This document shows, piece after piece, positions 12,863-23,981 of a stretch of DNA of 64,000 nucleotides. Source of the DNA: Symsagittifera roscoffensis (Eukaryota > Xenacoelomorpha > Acoela > Convolutidae). The stretch is from positions 95,209,845 to 95,273,844 of the forward strand of contig NC_087062.1 of NCBI RefSeq assembly GCF_963678635.1. Reading direction: 5' to 3'. The stretch's first letter is position 1, and each line of letters begins with the position of its first letter. Under the pieces are notes generated by a model. The model ran no database searches and had not been told where the DNA came from. It saw nothing but the letters and a program-made list of their open reading frames with translations. The position numbers and the translations under genes are program-made.

Positions 12863-12934
12863 CCACAATTGGTCTATCGGTAAGGATTTGTGGTATTCAC
12901 CCACAAGGCCCGGGCTCGACTCCCGCACTCGGAA
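12863..12934 (+). pseudogene. degenerate tRNA-Glu-like monomer
   Basis: 6893 class, with the same loop and box changes. Confidence 0.7.
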
Positions 12935-13603
12935 ATATTTGCATAACGAAAATTTCTAAAAATTAAGAATTCTATTGAAATTTCAATTGAAACTTATTTA
13001 TTTCTCTTGATAACAGAACAAGGATATCCTGAAGCAGTTATACCTATACAATGATATTTTATCAAATTTTTACAAAAATGGAACTCAACAAATAAAATCG
13101 ACTATTTTAAGATCTTCACTCTTCAAAGGCTTGATTCTATCATTCGAATCATAAATCAAACAACGAAAACTGTTTTCTCTATTAAAACAACATAAACACT
13201 TATTAATCTCAAATGAATCCTAGGAGGTATAAAGAAGAAAAAAAGCAAAATAAAAGATAACATCCCAGTTGGCCAGGAGATTAGGATTTGTGGCTCTCAA
13301 TCACATGGTCCGAGTTCGACTCTCGTGCAAAGAAAGTTCAATCGCAAAATCAAAAACATATATTCGTTTGTAAAATTTTTCGAGCAAAGTTTATTTCGCC
13401 CCTAGAACAGAATCTCTCATATCAAGAAAATTTCGAAATCTTGGAAACCATTGCCATTGCAACAATGCCTTTCTATCGAATCCGAGAAAATATGACTCAT
13501 ACAAATAAATGTTTCCTTTATCGAAAAAAAACCTCCTAGCAATCTCCTCTTAAACCTTAAAGGCATAATAAACCAAAATAATGATTACACCCGATTGACC
13601 ATA

Positions 13604-13675
13604 TCCCAGTTGGTCTAGCGGTTAGGCTGTGTGGCTCTCACCCACAAGGCCCGGGTTCGACTCCCAAACTGGAAA
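13604..13675 (+). pseudogene. tRNA-Glu(CTC)-like, acceptor and T stem damaged
   Basis: 7635 class with an extra change: the acceptor 3' side reads ACTGGAA and the D arm reads GTTAGGCTGTG. Confidence 0.65.
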
Positions 13676-14366
13676 AAAGTTGCGTAACCAAAATTGAAAT
13701 AAAAACAAAAAAGTTATATTGAAATTTCAATCGATACTTAATTATTTCTCTTGATAACACAACAAGGATATCCTGAAACAGTTATTACCTATACAATGAC
13801 ATTTTATCGATTTTTTACAAAAAAAATGGAACTCAACAAATAAAATCGGTTATTCTAAGATCATCACGCTTCGAAGGATTGATTCTAACATTCAAATCAT
13901 AAATCAAACAACGAAAACTGTTTTCTCTATTGAAACAACATAAACACTTTGTAACCTCAAATAAATCCAAAGAGGTATAAAGCAATAATAAAGTAATTGC
14001 GAAATATGGAATAACATCCCAGTTGGTCAGGAGATTAGAACTTGTGGCTCTCAACCACAAGGTCCGGGTTCGCCTCTCGTACAGGGAAAGTGCAATCGCG
14101 GAATAAAAAAAATATATTAACTGGTAATATTTCCACGAGCGAAGTTTATTTCGTACCTAGAACAGAAACTCTAATATCAGATGAGAAAATTTCCAAATCT
14201 TGGACATGAACTTTTGCCATTGCAGCAATGCCTTTCTATCGAATCCGAGAAAATATGACTCATACAAATAAATGTTTCCTTTATCGAAAAAAAACCTCCT
14301 AGCAATCTCCTCTTAAACCTTAAAGGCATAATAAACCAAAAGAATGATTACACACCATTGACCATA

Positions 14367-14438
14367 TCCCAGTTGGTCTAGGGGTTAGGATTTGTGGCTT
14401 TCACCTACAAGGACCGGGTTCGATTCCCGGACTGGGAA
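14367..14438 (+). tRNA. tRNA-Glu (anticodon TTC), near intact
   Basis: Acceptor and T stems are perfect and the anticodon stem TGTGG/CTACA has one G-T wobble. The B box is GGTTCGATTCC and a T5 stop starts at 14440. It is the TTC member of the last complete higher-order unit. Confidence 0.75.
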
Positions 14439-15106
14439 ATTTTTCCGTAACAAAAAATTCTGAAAAAATAAGAATTCTATTGAAATTTCAATAGAAACCT
14501 ATTTATTTCTCTTGATAACACAACAAGGATATTCTGAAGCAGTTACACCTATACAATGACATTTTAACAGCTTTTTACAGAAATGGAACTCAACAAATAA
14601 GGGCGGCTATTTTATGATCTTCACTCTTCAAAGGCTTGATTCTAACATTCAAATCATGAATCAAACAATGAAAACTGTTTTCTCTATTAAAACAACATAA
14701 AAACGTATTAAGCTCAAATAAACCCTAAGAGGTATAAAGCAATGATAAAGTTTTCGCGAAACAACGGATAACATCCCATTTGGTCAAGAATTTGGGACTT
14801 GTGGCGCTCAACAAGGTCCGGGTTCGACTCTCATACAGGGAAAGTGCAATCGCGGAATTAAAAAAAAATTTTAACTGGTAAGTTCATTTCGTCCCTAGAA
14901 CAGAAACTCTCATATCAGATTAGAAAATTTCCAGATCTTGGACGTAAACTTTTGCCATTGCAGCAATGCCTTTTGAGCGAATTCGAGAAATTATAACTCA
15001 TACAAATAAATGTTTCCTTTATCGAAATAAAAAACCTCCTAGCAATCTCCTTTTAAACTTTAAAGGCATAATGAGCCAAAATAACGATTACACGCGATTG
15101 ATTATA

Positions 15107-15178
15107 CCACAATTGGTCTAGCGGTAAGGATTTTTGGTATTCACCCACAAGGCCCGGGCTCGACTCCCGCACTCGGAA
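15107..15178 (+). pseudogene. degenerate tRNA-Glu-like monomer
   Basis: 6893 class; the anticodon stem is further changed (TTTTGG). Confidence 0.65.
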
Positions 15179-15852
15179 ATATTTGCATAACAAAAATTTC
15201 TAAAAATTAAGAATTCTATTGAAATTTCAATTGAAACTTATTTATTTCTCTTGATAACAGAACAAGGATATCCTGAAGCAGTTATACCTATACAATGATA
15301 TTTTATCAAATTTTTACAAAAATGGAACTCAACAAATAAAATCGACTATTTTAAGATCTTCACTCTTCAAAGGCTTGATTCTATCATTCGAATCATAAAT
15401 CAAACAACGAAAACTGTTTTCTCTATTAAAACAACATAAACACTTATTAATCTCAAATGAATCCTAGGAGGTATAAAGAAGAAAAAAAAGCAAAATAAAA
15501 GATAACATCCCAGTTGGCCAGGAGATTAGGATTTGTGGCTCTCAATCACATGGTCCGAGTTCGACTCTCGTGCAAAGAAAGTTCAATCGCAAAATCAAAA
15601 ACGGATATTCGTTTGTAAAATTTTTCGAGCAAAGTTTATTTCGCCCCTAGAACAGAATCTCTCATACCAAGAAAATTTCGAAATCTTGGAAACCATTGCC
15701 ATTGCAACAATGCCTTTCTATCGAATCCGAGAAAATATAACTCATACAAATAAAGGTTTCCTTTATCGAAACAAAAAAAACATCCTAACAAACTCACCTT
15801 AAACCTTAAAGGCACATTGAACTAAAATAATGATTACACACGATTGACTATA

Positions 15853-15911
15853 TCCCAGTTGGTCTATCGGTTAGGATTTGTGGCTTTCACCCATGAGGCC
15901 TGGGTTCGACT
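15853..15911 (+). pseudogene. truncated tRNA-Glu(TTC) in a short monomer
   Basis: The tRNA is intact to the B box (GGTTCGACT) and then joins AGAACAGAAACTCTG, which belongs in the second half of a monomer. The T stem 3' side, acceptor and whole type B part are deleted, so the monomer is only about 268 bp. Confidence 0.75.
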
Positions 15912-16120
15912 AGAACAGAAACTCTGATATCAGATAAGAAAATTTCCAAATCTTGGACATGAACTTTTGCCATTGCCGCAATGCCTTTCTATCGAATCCG
16001 AGAAAATATGACTCATACAAATAAATGTTTCCTTTATCGAAAAAAAAACCTCCTAGCAATCTCCTCTTAAACCTTAAAGGCATAATAAACCAAAATAATG
16101 ATTACACCCGATTGACCATA

Positions 16121-16192
16121 TCCCAGTTGGTCTAGCGGTTAGGATTTGTGGCTCTCACCCACAAGGCCCGGGTTCGACTCCCAAACTGGGAA
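16121..16192 (+). pseudogene. tRNA-Glu(CTC)-like, T stem broken, no terminator
   Basis: Last member of the 7635 class, with the same CCCAA lesion. It marks the right end of the higher-order block. Confidence 0.65.
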
Positions 16193-16910
16193 AAAGTTGC
16201 GTAACCAAAATTTAAATAAAAACAAAAAAGTTCTATTGAAATTTCAATCGAAACTTAATTATTTCTCTTGATAACACAACAAGAACATCCTGAAGCAGTT
16301 ATACTTATATGATGACGTTTTATCAGGTTTTCACAAAAATGGAACTGAAATGGAAAGTTTTTACAAGAATGGAACTCAACAAATAAAATCGGCTATTTTA
16401 AGATCTTCACTCTTCAAAGGCTTGATTCTATCATTCAAATCATAAATCAAACAACGAGAACTGTATTCTCTATTAAAACAACATAAACACTTATTAACCT
16501 CAAATGAATCCTTAGAGGTATAAAGCAATAAAAAATAAAATTAAAGCGAAATAAAAGATACCATCCCAGGTGGCCTGGAGATTAGGACTTGTGGCTCTCA
16601 ATCACATGGTCCGAGTTCGATCCTCGTACAGGGAAAACTCAATAACGGATTGAAAAACATATATTCACTTGTAACATTTCTTCGAGAAAAATGTATTTCG
16701 TCCCTAGAACAGAAGCTCTCATATCAACTGAGAAAAATTCTAAATTTTGGAAACAATTGCCATTGCAACAATGCTTTTCTATCGAATCCGAGAAAATATA
16801 ACTCATACAAACAATGTTTCCTTTATCGATACAAAAAACATCTTAACAAACTCGCCTTAAACCTTAAAGGCACAATGACCTAAAATAATGATTACATACG
16901 AATGACAATA

Positions 16911-16982
16911 TCCCATTTGGTCTAGAGGTAAGGATTTGTGGCTCTCACCCACAAGGCCCTGGTTCGACTCCCGGACTGGGAA
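16911..16982 (+). pseudogene. tRNA-Glu(CTC)-like, mismatched stems
   Basis: Loop CTCTCAC with a good anticodon stem. The acceptor TCCCATT/ACTGGGA and T stem CCTGG/CCCGG each have one mismatch; a T4 run follows. Sister copies at 17880 and 18854 share these changes. Confidence 0.55.
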
Positions 16983-16984
16983 AC

Positions 16985-17440
16985 TTTTGCGTAACAAAAA
17001 ATTCTAAAAAAATAAAGAATTCTATTGAAATTTCAATCGAAACTTATTTATTTCTCTTGATAACACAACAAGAACATCCTGAAGCAGTTATACTTATATA
17101 ATGACGTTTTATCAGGTTTTCACAAAAATGGAACTGAACAAAAAAATGGCGATTTAAGGAGCTTGACGCTTCAAAGGTTGACTCTAACATTCAAATCATA
17201 AATCAAACAACAGAAAATTCTTTAAAAATAAAGAATTCTTTTGGAATTTCAATCGAAAGTTATTTCTTTCTCTTGATAACACAACAAGGACATCCTGAAG
17301 CAGTTATACTTATATAATGACGTTTTATCAGGTTTTTACAAAAATGGAACTGAACAAAAAAAATGGCAATTTAAGGAGCTTGACGCTTCAAAGGTTGACT
17401 CTAACATTCAAATCATAAATCAAACAACGAGAACTGTTTT
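16985..17440 (+). repeat. internal ~229-bp spacer duplication
   Basis: The post-tRNA spacer (GAATTCTATTGAAATTTCAA to the AATCAAACAAC block) occurs twice in a row, so this monomer is about 970 bp instead of 745 bp. The next monomer (about 17,955 to 18,400) has the same duplication, so the long form was itself amplified. Confidence 0.7.
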
Positions 17441-17879
17441 CCCTATTAAAACAACATAAACACTTATTAACCTCAAATGAATCCTAAGAGGTATAAAGCA
17501 AAAAAAAAATTAAAGCGAAATAAAGGATAACATCCCAGGTGGCCTGGAGATTAGGACTTGTGGCTCTGAATCACATGGTCCGAGTTCGATCCTCGTACAG
17601 GGAAAGTTCAATAACGGATTTAAAAACATATATTCACTTGTAATATTTCTTCGAGAAAATGTATTTCGTCCCTAGAACAGAAGCTCTCATATCAACTGAG
17701 AAAAATTCAAAATTTTGGAAACAACTGCCATTGCAACAATGCTTTTCTATCGAATCCGAAAAAATATAACTCATACAAACAAATGTTTCCTTTATCGAAA
17801 CAAAAAACATCCTAACAAACTCCCCTTAAACCTTAAAGGCACAATGACCTAAAAAAATGATTACATACGAATGACAATA

Positions 17880-17951
17880 TCCCATTTGTTCTAGAGGTAA
17901 GGATTTGTGGCTCTCACCCACAAGGCCCTGGTTCGACTACCGGACTGGGAA
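17880..17951 (+). pseudogene. tRNA-Glu(CTC)-like, mismatched stems
   Basis: As 16911, with further change in the A box (TTGTTCTAGAGG) and B box (GGTTCGACTAC). Confidence 0.55.
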
Positions 17952-18853
17952 ACTTTTGCGTAACAAAAAATTCTTAAAAATAAAGAATTCTATTGAAATT
18001 TCAATCGAAACTTATTTATTTCTCTTGATAACACAACAAGGACATCCTGAAGCAGTTATACTTATAAAATGACGTTTTATCAGATTTTCACAAAAATGGA
18101 ACTGAACAAAAAAATGGCTATTTAAGGAGCTTGACGCTTCAAAGGTTGACTCTAACAATCAAATCATAAATCAAACAACGAAAAATTCTTTAAAAATGAA
18201 GAATTCTATTAAAATTTCAATCGAAAGTTATTTCTTTCTCTTGATAACACAACAAGGACATCCTGAAGCAGTTATACTTATATAATGACGTTTTATCAGG
18301 TTTTTACAAAAATGGAACTGAACAAAAAAAATGGCTATTTAAGGAGCTTGACGCTTCAAAGGTTGACTCTCACATTCAAATCATAAATCAAACAACGAAA
18401 ACTGTTTTCTCTATTAAAACAACATAAACACTTATTAACCTCAAATGAATCCTAAGAGGTATAAAGCAATAAAAAATAAAATTAAAGCGAAAAAAAGGAT
18501 AACATCCCAGGTGGCCTGGAGATTAGGACTTGTGGCTTTCAATCACATGGTCCGAGTTCGATCATCGTACAGGGAAAGTTCAATAACGGATTTAAAAACA
18601 TATATTCACTTGTAATATTTCTTCGAGAAAAATGTATTTCGTCCCTAGAACAGAAGCTCTCATATCAACTGAGAAAAATTCAAAATATTGGAAACAATTG
18701 CCATTGCAACAAGGCTTTTCTATCGAATCCGAAAAAATATAACTCATACAAACAAATGTTTCCTTTATCGAAACAAAAAACATCCTAACAAACTCCCCTT
18801 AAACCTTAAAGGCACAATGACCTAAAAAAAATGATTACATACGAATGACAATA

Positions 18854-18925
18854 TCCCATTTGGTCTAGAGGTAAGGATTTGTGGCTCTCACCCTTAAGGC
18901 CCTGGTTCGACTCCCGGACTGGGAA
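18854..18925 (+). pseudogene. tRNA-Glu(CTC)-like, mismatched stems
   Basis: As 16911, with an additional anticodon-stem change (CCTTA). A T5 stop follows directly. Confidence 0.55.
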
Positions 18926-19613
18926 TTTTTGCGTAACAAAAAATTCTTATAAAATAAGAACTGTTTTGAAATTGCAATCGAATTTTATTTATTTCTCTTG
19001 ATAACACAACAAGGACATCCTGAAGCAGTTATGATTATATAATGACATTTTATCAGGTTTTTACAAAAAAGGAACTGAACAAAAAAAAGGCTATTTTAAG
19101 ATCTTCACTCTTCAAAGGCTTGATTCTATCATTCAAATCATAAATCAAACAACAAAAACTGTTTTTTTTTCTCTATTAAAACAACATAAACACTTAATAA
19201 CCTCAAATGAATCCTAAGAGGTATAAAGCAAAAAAAATAAAATTAAAGCGAATTAAAGGATAACATCCAAGTTGGTCAGGAGTTTAGGACTTGTTGCTCT
19301 CAATCACATGGTCCGAGTTCGACTCTCGTACAGGGAAAGTTCAATCGCGGAAATAAAAACATATACTCATTTGTAATATTTCTTCGAGCAAAGTTTATTT
19401 CGTCCCTAAAACAGAAGCTCTCATATCAACTGAGAAAATTTCAAAATCTTGGAAACAATTGCCATTGCAACAATGCCTTTCTATCGAATCTGAAAAAATA
19501 CAACTCATACAAATAAAGGTTTCCTTTATCGAAACAAAAAACATGCTAACAAACTCCCCTTAAACCTTAAAGGCACAATGAACTAAAATAATGATTACAC
19601 ACAATTGCCTATA

Positions 19614-19685
19614 TCCCAGTTGGTCTAGCGGTAAGGATTTGTGGCTCTCACCCACAAGGCCCGGGTTCGACTCGCGGACTGGGAA
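19614..19685 (+). tRNA. tRNA-Glu (anticodon CTC), one T-stem mismatch
   Basis: Acceptor TCCCAGT/ACTGGGA and anticodon TGTGG/CCACA are perfect with loop CTCTCAC. The T stem CCGGG/CGCGG has one mismatch that also alters the B box. A T4 run lies a few bases downstream. Possibly functional. Confidence 0.5.
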
Positions 19686-20370
19686 CGTTTTGCGTTAAAA
19701 AAAATTCTTAAAAATTAAGAATTCTATTGAAATTTCAATCGAAACTTATTTAATTCTCTTAATAACACAACAAGGACATCCTGAAGCAGTTATAATTAAA
19801 AATTGACGTTTTATCGGAATTTAACAACAATGGAACTGAACAAAAAATGACTATTTAAGGAGCTTGACGCTTCAAAGGTTGGCTCTAACATTCAAATCAT
19901 AAATCAAACAACGAAAACTGTTTTCTCTATTAAAACAACATAAACACTTATTGACCTCAAATAAATCCTCAGAGGTATAAACCAGTCATAAAGTTATTGC
20001 CAAATACAAAATAAAATCCCAGTTGGTCAAGAGATTAGGACTTGTGGCTCTTTGACTCTCATACAGTCTTGGGGTTCGACTCTCGCACAGTGAACGTGCA
20101 ATCGCGGAATTTAAAACATATATTACCTAGTAATATTTCTACGAGAAAAGTCTATTTCATCCCTAGAACAGAAACTCTCATATCAACTGAGAAAATTTCC
20201 AAATCTTGGACGTAAACTATTGCCATTGCAACAATGACTTCATATCGAATCCGAGAAAAATTAACTCACTTAAAAAATGTTTCCTTTATCGAAAATAAAA
20301 ATACCTCCTAACAATCTTCCCTTGAACCTATGGTATATTGAAGTTGAATAATGATTACATACGATTGACC

Positions 20371-20438
20371 AGTTCGTCTAGCGGCTAGGATTTGAGGATT
20401 TCACCCGCAAGGACCGGGTTCGACTCCAGGACTGGGAA
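20371..20438 (+). pseudogene. tRNA-Glu-like, 5' end deleted
   Basis: The acceptor 5' strand is missing, the loop region reads GGATTTCACC, and the T stem 3' side is CCAGG. Confidence 0.5.
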
Positions 20439-20707
20439 ATTTTTGCGTAACAAAAAACTCTATAAAATAAGAGTTCTATTGAAACTTCAATCGAAACTTT
20501 TTCATTTCTCTTGAAAACACAACAAGGATAATCTGAAGCAGTTATACTTATACATGACATTTAATCAGGTTTTTACAAAAAAAAATCGGCTATTTTAGGA
20601 TCTTCACGCTTCAAAGGCTTGATTCTAACATTCAAATCATTAAAACCTCAAAAAAATCCTAAAACACATAAAGCAACAAAACATTAATTGCAAACCAAAG
20701 CCAAACT

Positions 20708-20779
20708 TCCCAGTTGGTCTAGCGATTAGGATTTGTAGCTTTTGAGCATGTGGCCTGGGTTCGACTCCCAGACTGGCAA
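20708..20779 (+). pseudogene. tRNA-like type A copy with TTT in the anticodon position
   Basis: The loop is CTTTTGA, so the triplet at positions 34 to 36 is TTT rather than TTC or CTC. The T stem is CTGGG/CCCAG, fully paired through paired changes. The anticodon stem (TGTAG/GCATG) does not pair well and the acceptor has one mismatch (TCCCAGT/ACTGGCA). A near copy is at 26116. Confidence 0.55.
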
Positions 20780-21646
20780 GTTTATCCGAAAAAAAAAGAA
20801 TTCTAATATACTAATTCTATTCAAACTTCAATCGGAATTTGCTTATTCCTCTTGATAACACAACATGGATATCCTAAACAATTATACCTATACATGGTCA
20901 TTTTCGCAGTTTTTTTTTCGAAAACGGAAAAAAAAAATCGCAAAAACATTTTCCGCCCTATAACACAAAGTCTGCAACCAACTGAGAAAATACGTTACGA
21001 AAAACTCTATACAATAGGAGTTCTATTGAAATTTCAACCGAAACTTTTTCATTTCTCTTGATAACACAACAAGGATAATCTGAAGCAGTTATACTTATTT
21101 AATGACATTTTATCAAGTTTTTACAAAAATGGAACTCAACAAACAAAATAGGCGATTTTAAGATCTTCACTCTTCAAAGGCTTGATTCTAGCAATCAAAT
21201 TATACATCAAACATCGAAAACTGTTTTCTCTATTGAAACAACATAAACACTTATTAACCTCAAAAAATCCATAAAGCAAAAATGAAATTCGAAATCAAGG
21301 ATAACATTACTGTAAAATGAGTTTTGTGGCCCTCAACCACATGGTACGGGTGCGACTCCCGTACAGGAAAAGTGCAATCGCAGAATTAAAATCATATATT
21401 AACTGGTAAAATTTCTACGAGAAAAGTTTATTTCGTCCCTAGAACAGAGACTCTCACATCAACTGAGAAAATTTCAAAATCTTGGAAACAATTGCCATTG
21501 CAACAATGCCTTTCTATCGAATCCGAGAAAACCTAACTCATACAAATAAAGGTTTCCTCTATCGAAACAAAAAACATCCTAACAAACTCCCCTTAAACCT
21601 TAAAGGCACAATGAACTAAAACAATGATTACACACGATTGACTATA

Positions 21647-21715
21647 TCACAGTTGGTCTAGCGGCTAGGATTTGTGTTTCCCCATAAGGCCCGGGTTCGA
21701 CTCCCAAACTGGGAA
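21647..21715 (+). pseudogene. tRNA-Glu-like, anticodon arm deleted
   Basis: Acceptor TCACAGT and B box GGTTCGACTCC remain, but the anticodon arm is shortened to TTGTGTTTCCCCATAAGG. Confidence 0.5.
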
Positions 21716-22399
21716 AGTTTTGCATATCAAAAATTTGTTTTTAAAAAAAATAGTTCTATTGAAACTTCAATCGAAACTTATTTATTTCTCTTGATAACAC
21801 AACAAGGAAATCCTGAAGCAGTTAACCTATACAATGATATTTTATCAAGTTTTTACAAGAATGGAACTCAACAAAAAAAATCAGCTTTTTTTAGATCTTC
21901 ACTCTTCAAAGGCTTGATTCTATCATTCAAATCATAAACCAAACAACGAAAACTGTTTTTTTTTCTCTTATTAAACAACATAAACACTTATTAACCTCAA
22001 ATGAATCTTAAGAGGTATAAAGAAAAAAAAATTCAAGCGAAATGAAGGATAACATCCCAGTTGGTCGGGAGATTAAGACTTGTTGCTCTCGTACAGTCTT
22101 GGGGTTCGACTCTCGTACAGGGAAAATGCAATCGCGGAAAAAAAAAATTAACTGGTAATATTTCTACGAGAAAAGTTTATTTCGTCCCTAGAACAGAAAC
22201 TCTCATGACAGATGAGAAAATTTCCAGATCTTGGACAAAAACTTTTGCCATTGCAGCAATTCCTTTCGAGCGAATCCGAGAAAATATAACTCATACAAAC
22301 AAATGTTTCATTTATCGAAATAAAAAACCTCCTAGCAATCTCCTCTTAAACTTTAAAGGCATAATGAACCAAAATAACGATAACACGCGATTGATTATA

Positions 22400-22471
22400 C
22401 CACAATTGGTCTAGCAGTAAGGATTTGTGGCATTCACCCACAAGGCCCGGGCTCAACTCCCGCACGCGGAA
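22400..22471 (+). pseudogene. degenerate tRNA-Glu-like monomer
   Basis: Relative of the 6893 class (loop CATTCAC, box GGCTCAACTCC) outside the higher-order block. Confidence 0.6.
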
Positions 22472-23155
22472 ATATTTGCTTAACAAAAATTTCTAAAAAT
22501 CAAGAATTCTATTGAAATTTCAATCGAAACTTGTTTATTTCTCTTGATAACACAACAAGGATATCCTGAAGCAGTTATACCTATACAATGACATTTTATC
22601 AAGTTTTTACACAAATGGAACTCAACAAATAAAATTGGCTATTTTAAGATCTTCACTCTTCAAAGGCTTGATTCTATCTTTCAAATCATAAATCAAACAA
22701 CGAAAACTGTTTTTTTTTCTATTAAAACAATATAAACACTTAATAACCTCAAAAGAATCCTAAGAGGTATAAAGCAAAAAAAAATTAAATCGAAATAAAG
22801 GATAGCATCCCAGTTGGTCAGGAGATTAGGACTTGTTGCTCTGAATCACATGGTCCGAGTTCGACTCTCATACAGGGAAAAATCAACCGCGGAATTAAAA
22901 ACTTTTACTAACTTGTGATATTTCTTCGAGCAACGCTTATTTCGCCCCTAGAACAGAAGCTCTCATACCAACTGAGAAAATTTCAAAAACTTGGAAACAA
23001 TTGTCATTGCAACAATGCCTTTCTATCGAATCCGAGAAAATATAACTCATACAAACAAAGGTTTCCTTTATCGAAACAAAAAACATCCTAACAAACTCCC
23101 CTTAAACTTTAAAGGCACAATGACCTAAAATAAGGATTACACACGATTGACTATA

Positions 23156-23227
23156 TCCCAGTTGGTCTAGCGGTAAGGATTTGTGGCTCTCACCCACAAG
23201 GCCCGGGTTCGACTCCCGGACTGGGAA
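23156..23227 (+). tRNA. tRNA-Glu (anticodon CTC), intact
   Basis: All stems pair: TCCCAGT/ACTGGGA, TGTGG/CCACA around CTCTCAC, and CCGGG/CCCGG. A box TGGTCTAGCGG and B box GGTTCGACTCC are canonical, and a T5 stop starts at 23228. This is the only CTC copy in the array with no visible defect. Confidence 0.85.
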
Positions 23228-23909
23228 TTTTTGCGTAACAAAAAACTTTTTGAATTAAGAATTCTATTGAAATTTCAATCGAAACTTATTTATTTCTCTT
23301 GATAACACAACAAGGACATCCTGAAGCAGTTATACTTATATTGAGATTTTATCAGGTTTTTACGAAAATGGAACTGAACAAAAAAATGGCTATTTAAGGA
23401 GCTTGACGCTTCTAAGTTTGACTCTAACATTCAAATCATAAATCAAACAACGAAAACTGTTTTCTCTATAAAAACAACATAAACACTTATTAACCTCAAA
23501 TAAATCCTAATTGGTATAAACCAGTCATAAAGTTATTGCCAAATAAAAAATAATACCCCAGTTGGTCAAGAGATTAGGACTTGTGGCTCTTTGACTCTCG
23601 TACAGTCTTGGGGTTCGACTCTCGTACAGTGAACGTGCATCGCGGAATTAAAAACACATATTAACTGGTAATATTTCTACGAGAAAAGTCTATTCCGTCC
23701 CTAGAACAGAAACTCTCACACCAACTGAGAAAATTTCCAAATCTTGGACGTAAACTATTGCCACTGCAACAATGACTTCAAATCGAATCCGAGAAAAAAT
23801 AACTCACTTAAAAAATGTTTCCTATATCGAAAATAAAAACCTCCAAACAATCTCCCCTTAAACCTAAGGTATAATGAAGTAAAATAATGATTACATACGA
23901 TTGACTATA

Positions 23910-23981
23910 TCCCAGTTCGTCTAGCGGCTAGGTATTTGTGAATTCCACCCACAAGGCCCGGGTTCGACTCCAGGACTGGGA
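23910..23981 (+). pseudogene. tRNA-Glu-like, anticodon arm altered
   Basis: Acceptor pairs, but the anticodon arm reads TTTGTGAATTCCACCCACAA and the T stem 3' side is CCAGG. Confidence 0.5.

Larger units (their letters stand above)
6153..16120 (+). repeat. higher-order repeat, ~2,244 bp, three tRNA-Glu monomers per unit
   Basis: Type A copies follow the order TTC, degenerate (TATTCAC loop), CTC. Equivalent copies lie one higher-order period apart: TTC at 6153 and 8397, and at 12123 and 14367; degenerate at 6893 and 9137, and at 12863 and 15107; CTC at 7635 and 9878, and at 11362 and 13604. All spacings are 2,242 to 2,244 bp. The third unit lacks its TTC monomer (9878 to 10621 goes straight to the degenerate one). 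Copies within one class are nearly identical while the three classes differ clearly, as in higher-order satellite DNA. Confidence 0.85.

Noticed and set aside
2610-14060. A recurrent 75-codon minus-strand frame (start MWLRATSSNLLTNWD) in many monomers
   Set aside because: Its N-terminal part is the antisense of the type B tRNA-like sequence and it recurs only because the DNA repeats; no splice, promoter or codon-use support.
7319-15802. Recurrent 83 to 109-codon plus-strand frames (start MWLSITWSEFDSRAK)
   Set aside because: They start inside a type B tRNA-like body and change length with single-base spacer changes; chance frames of the array.
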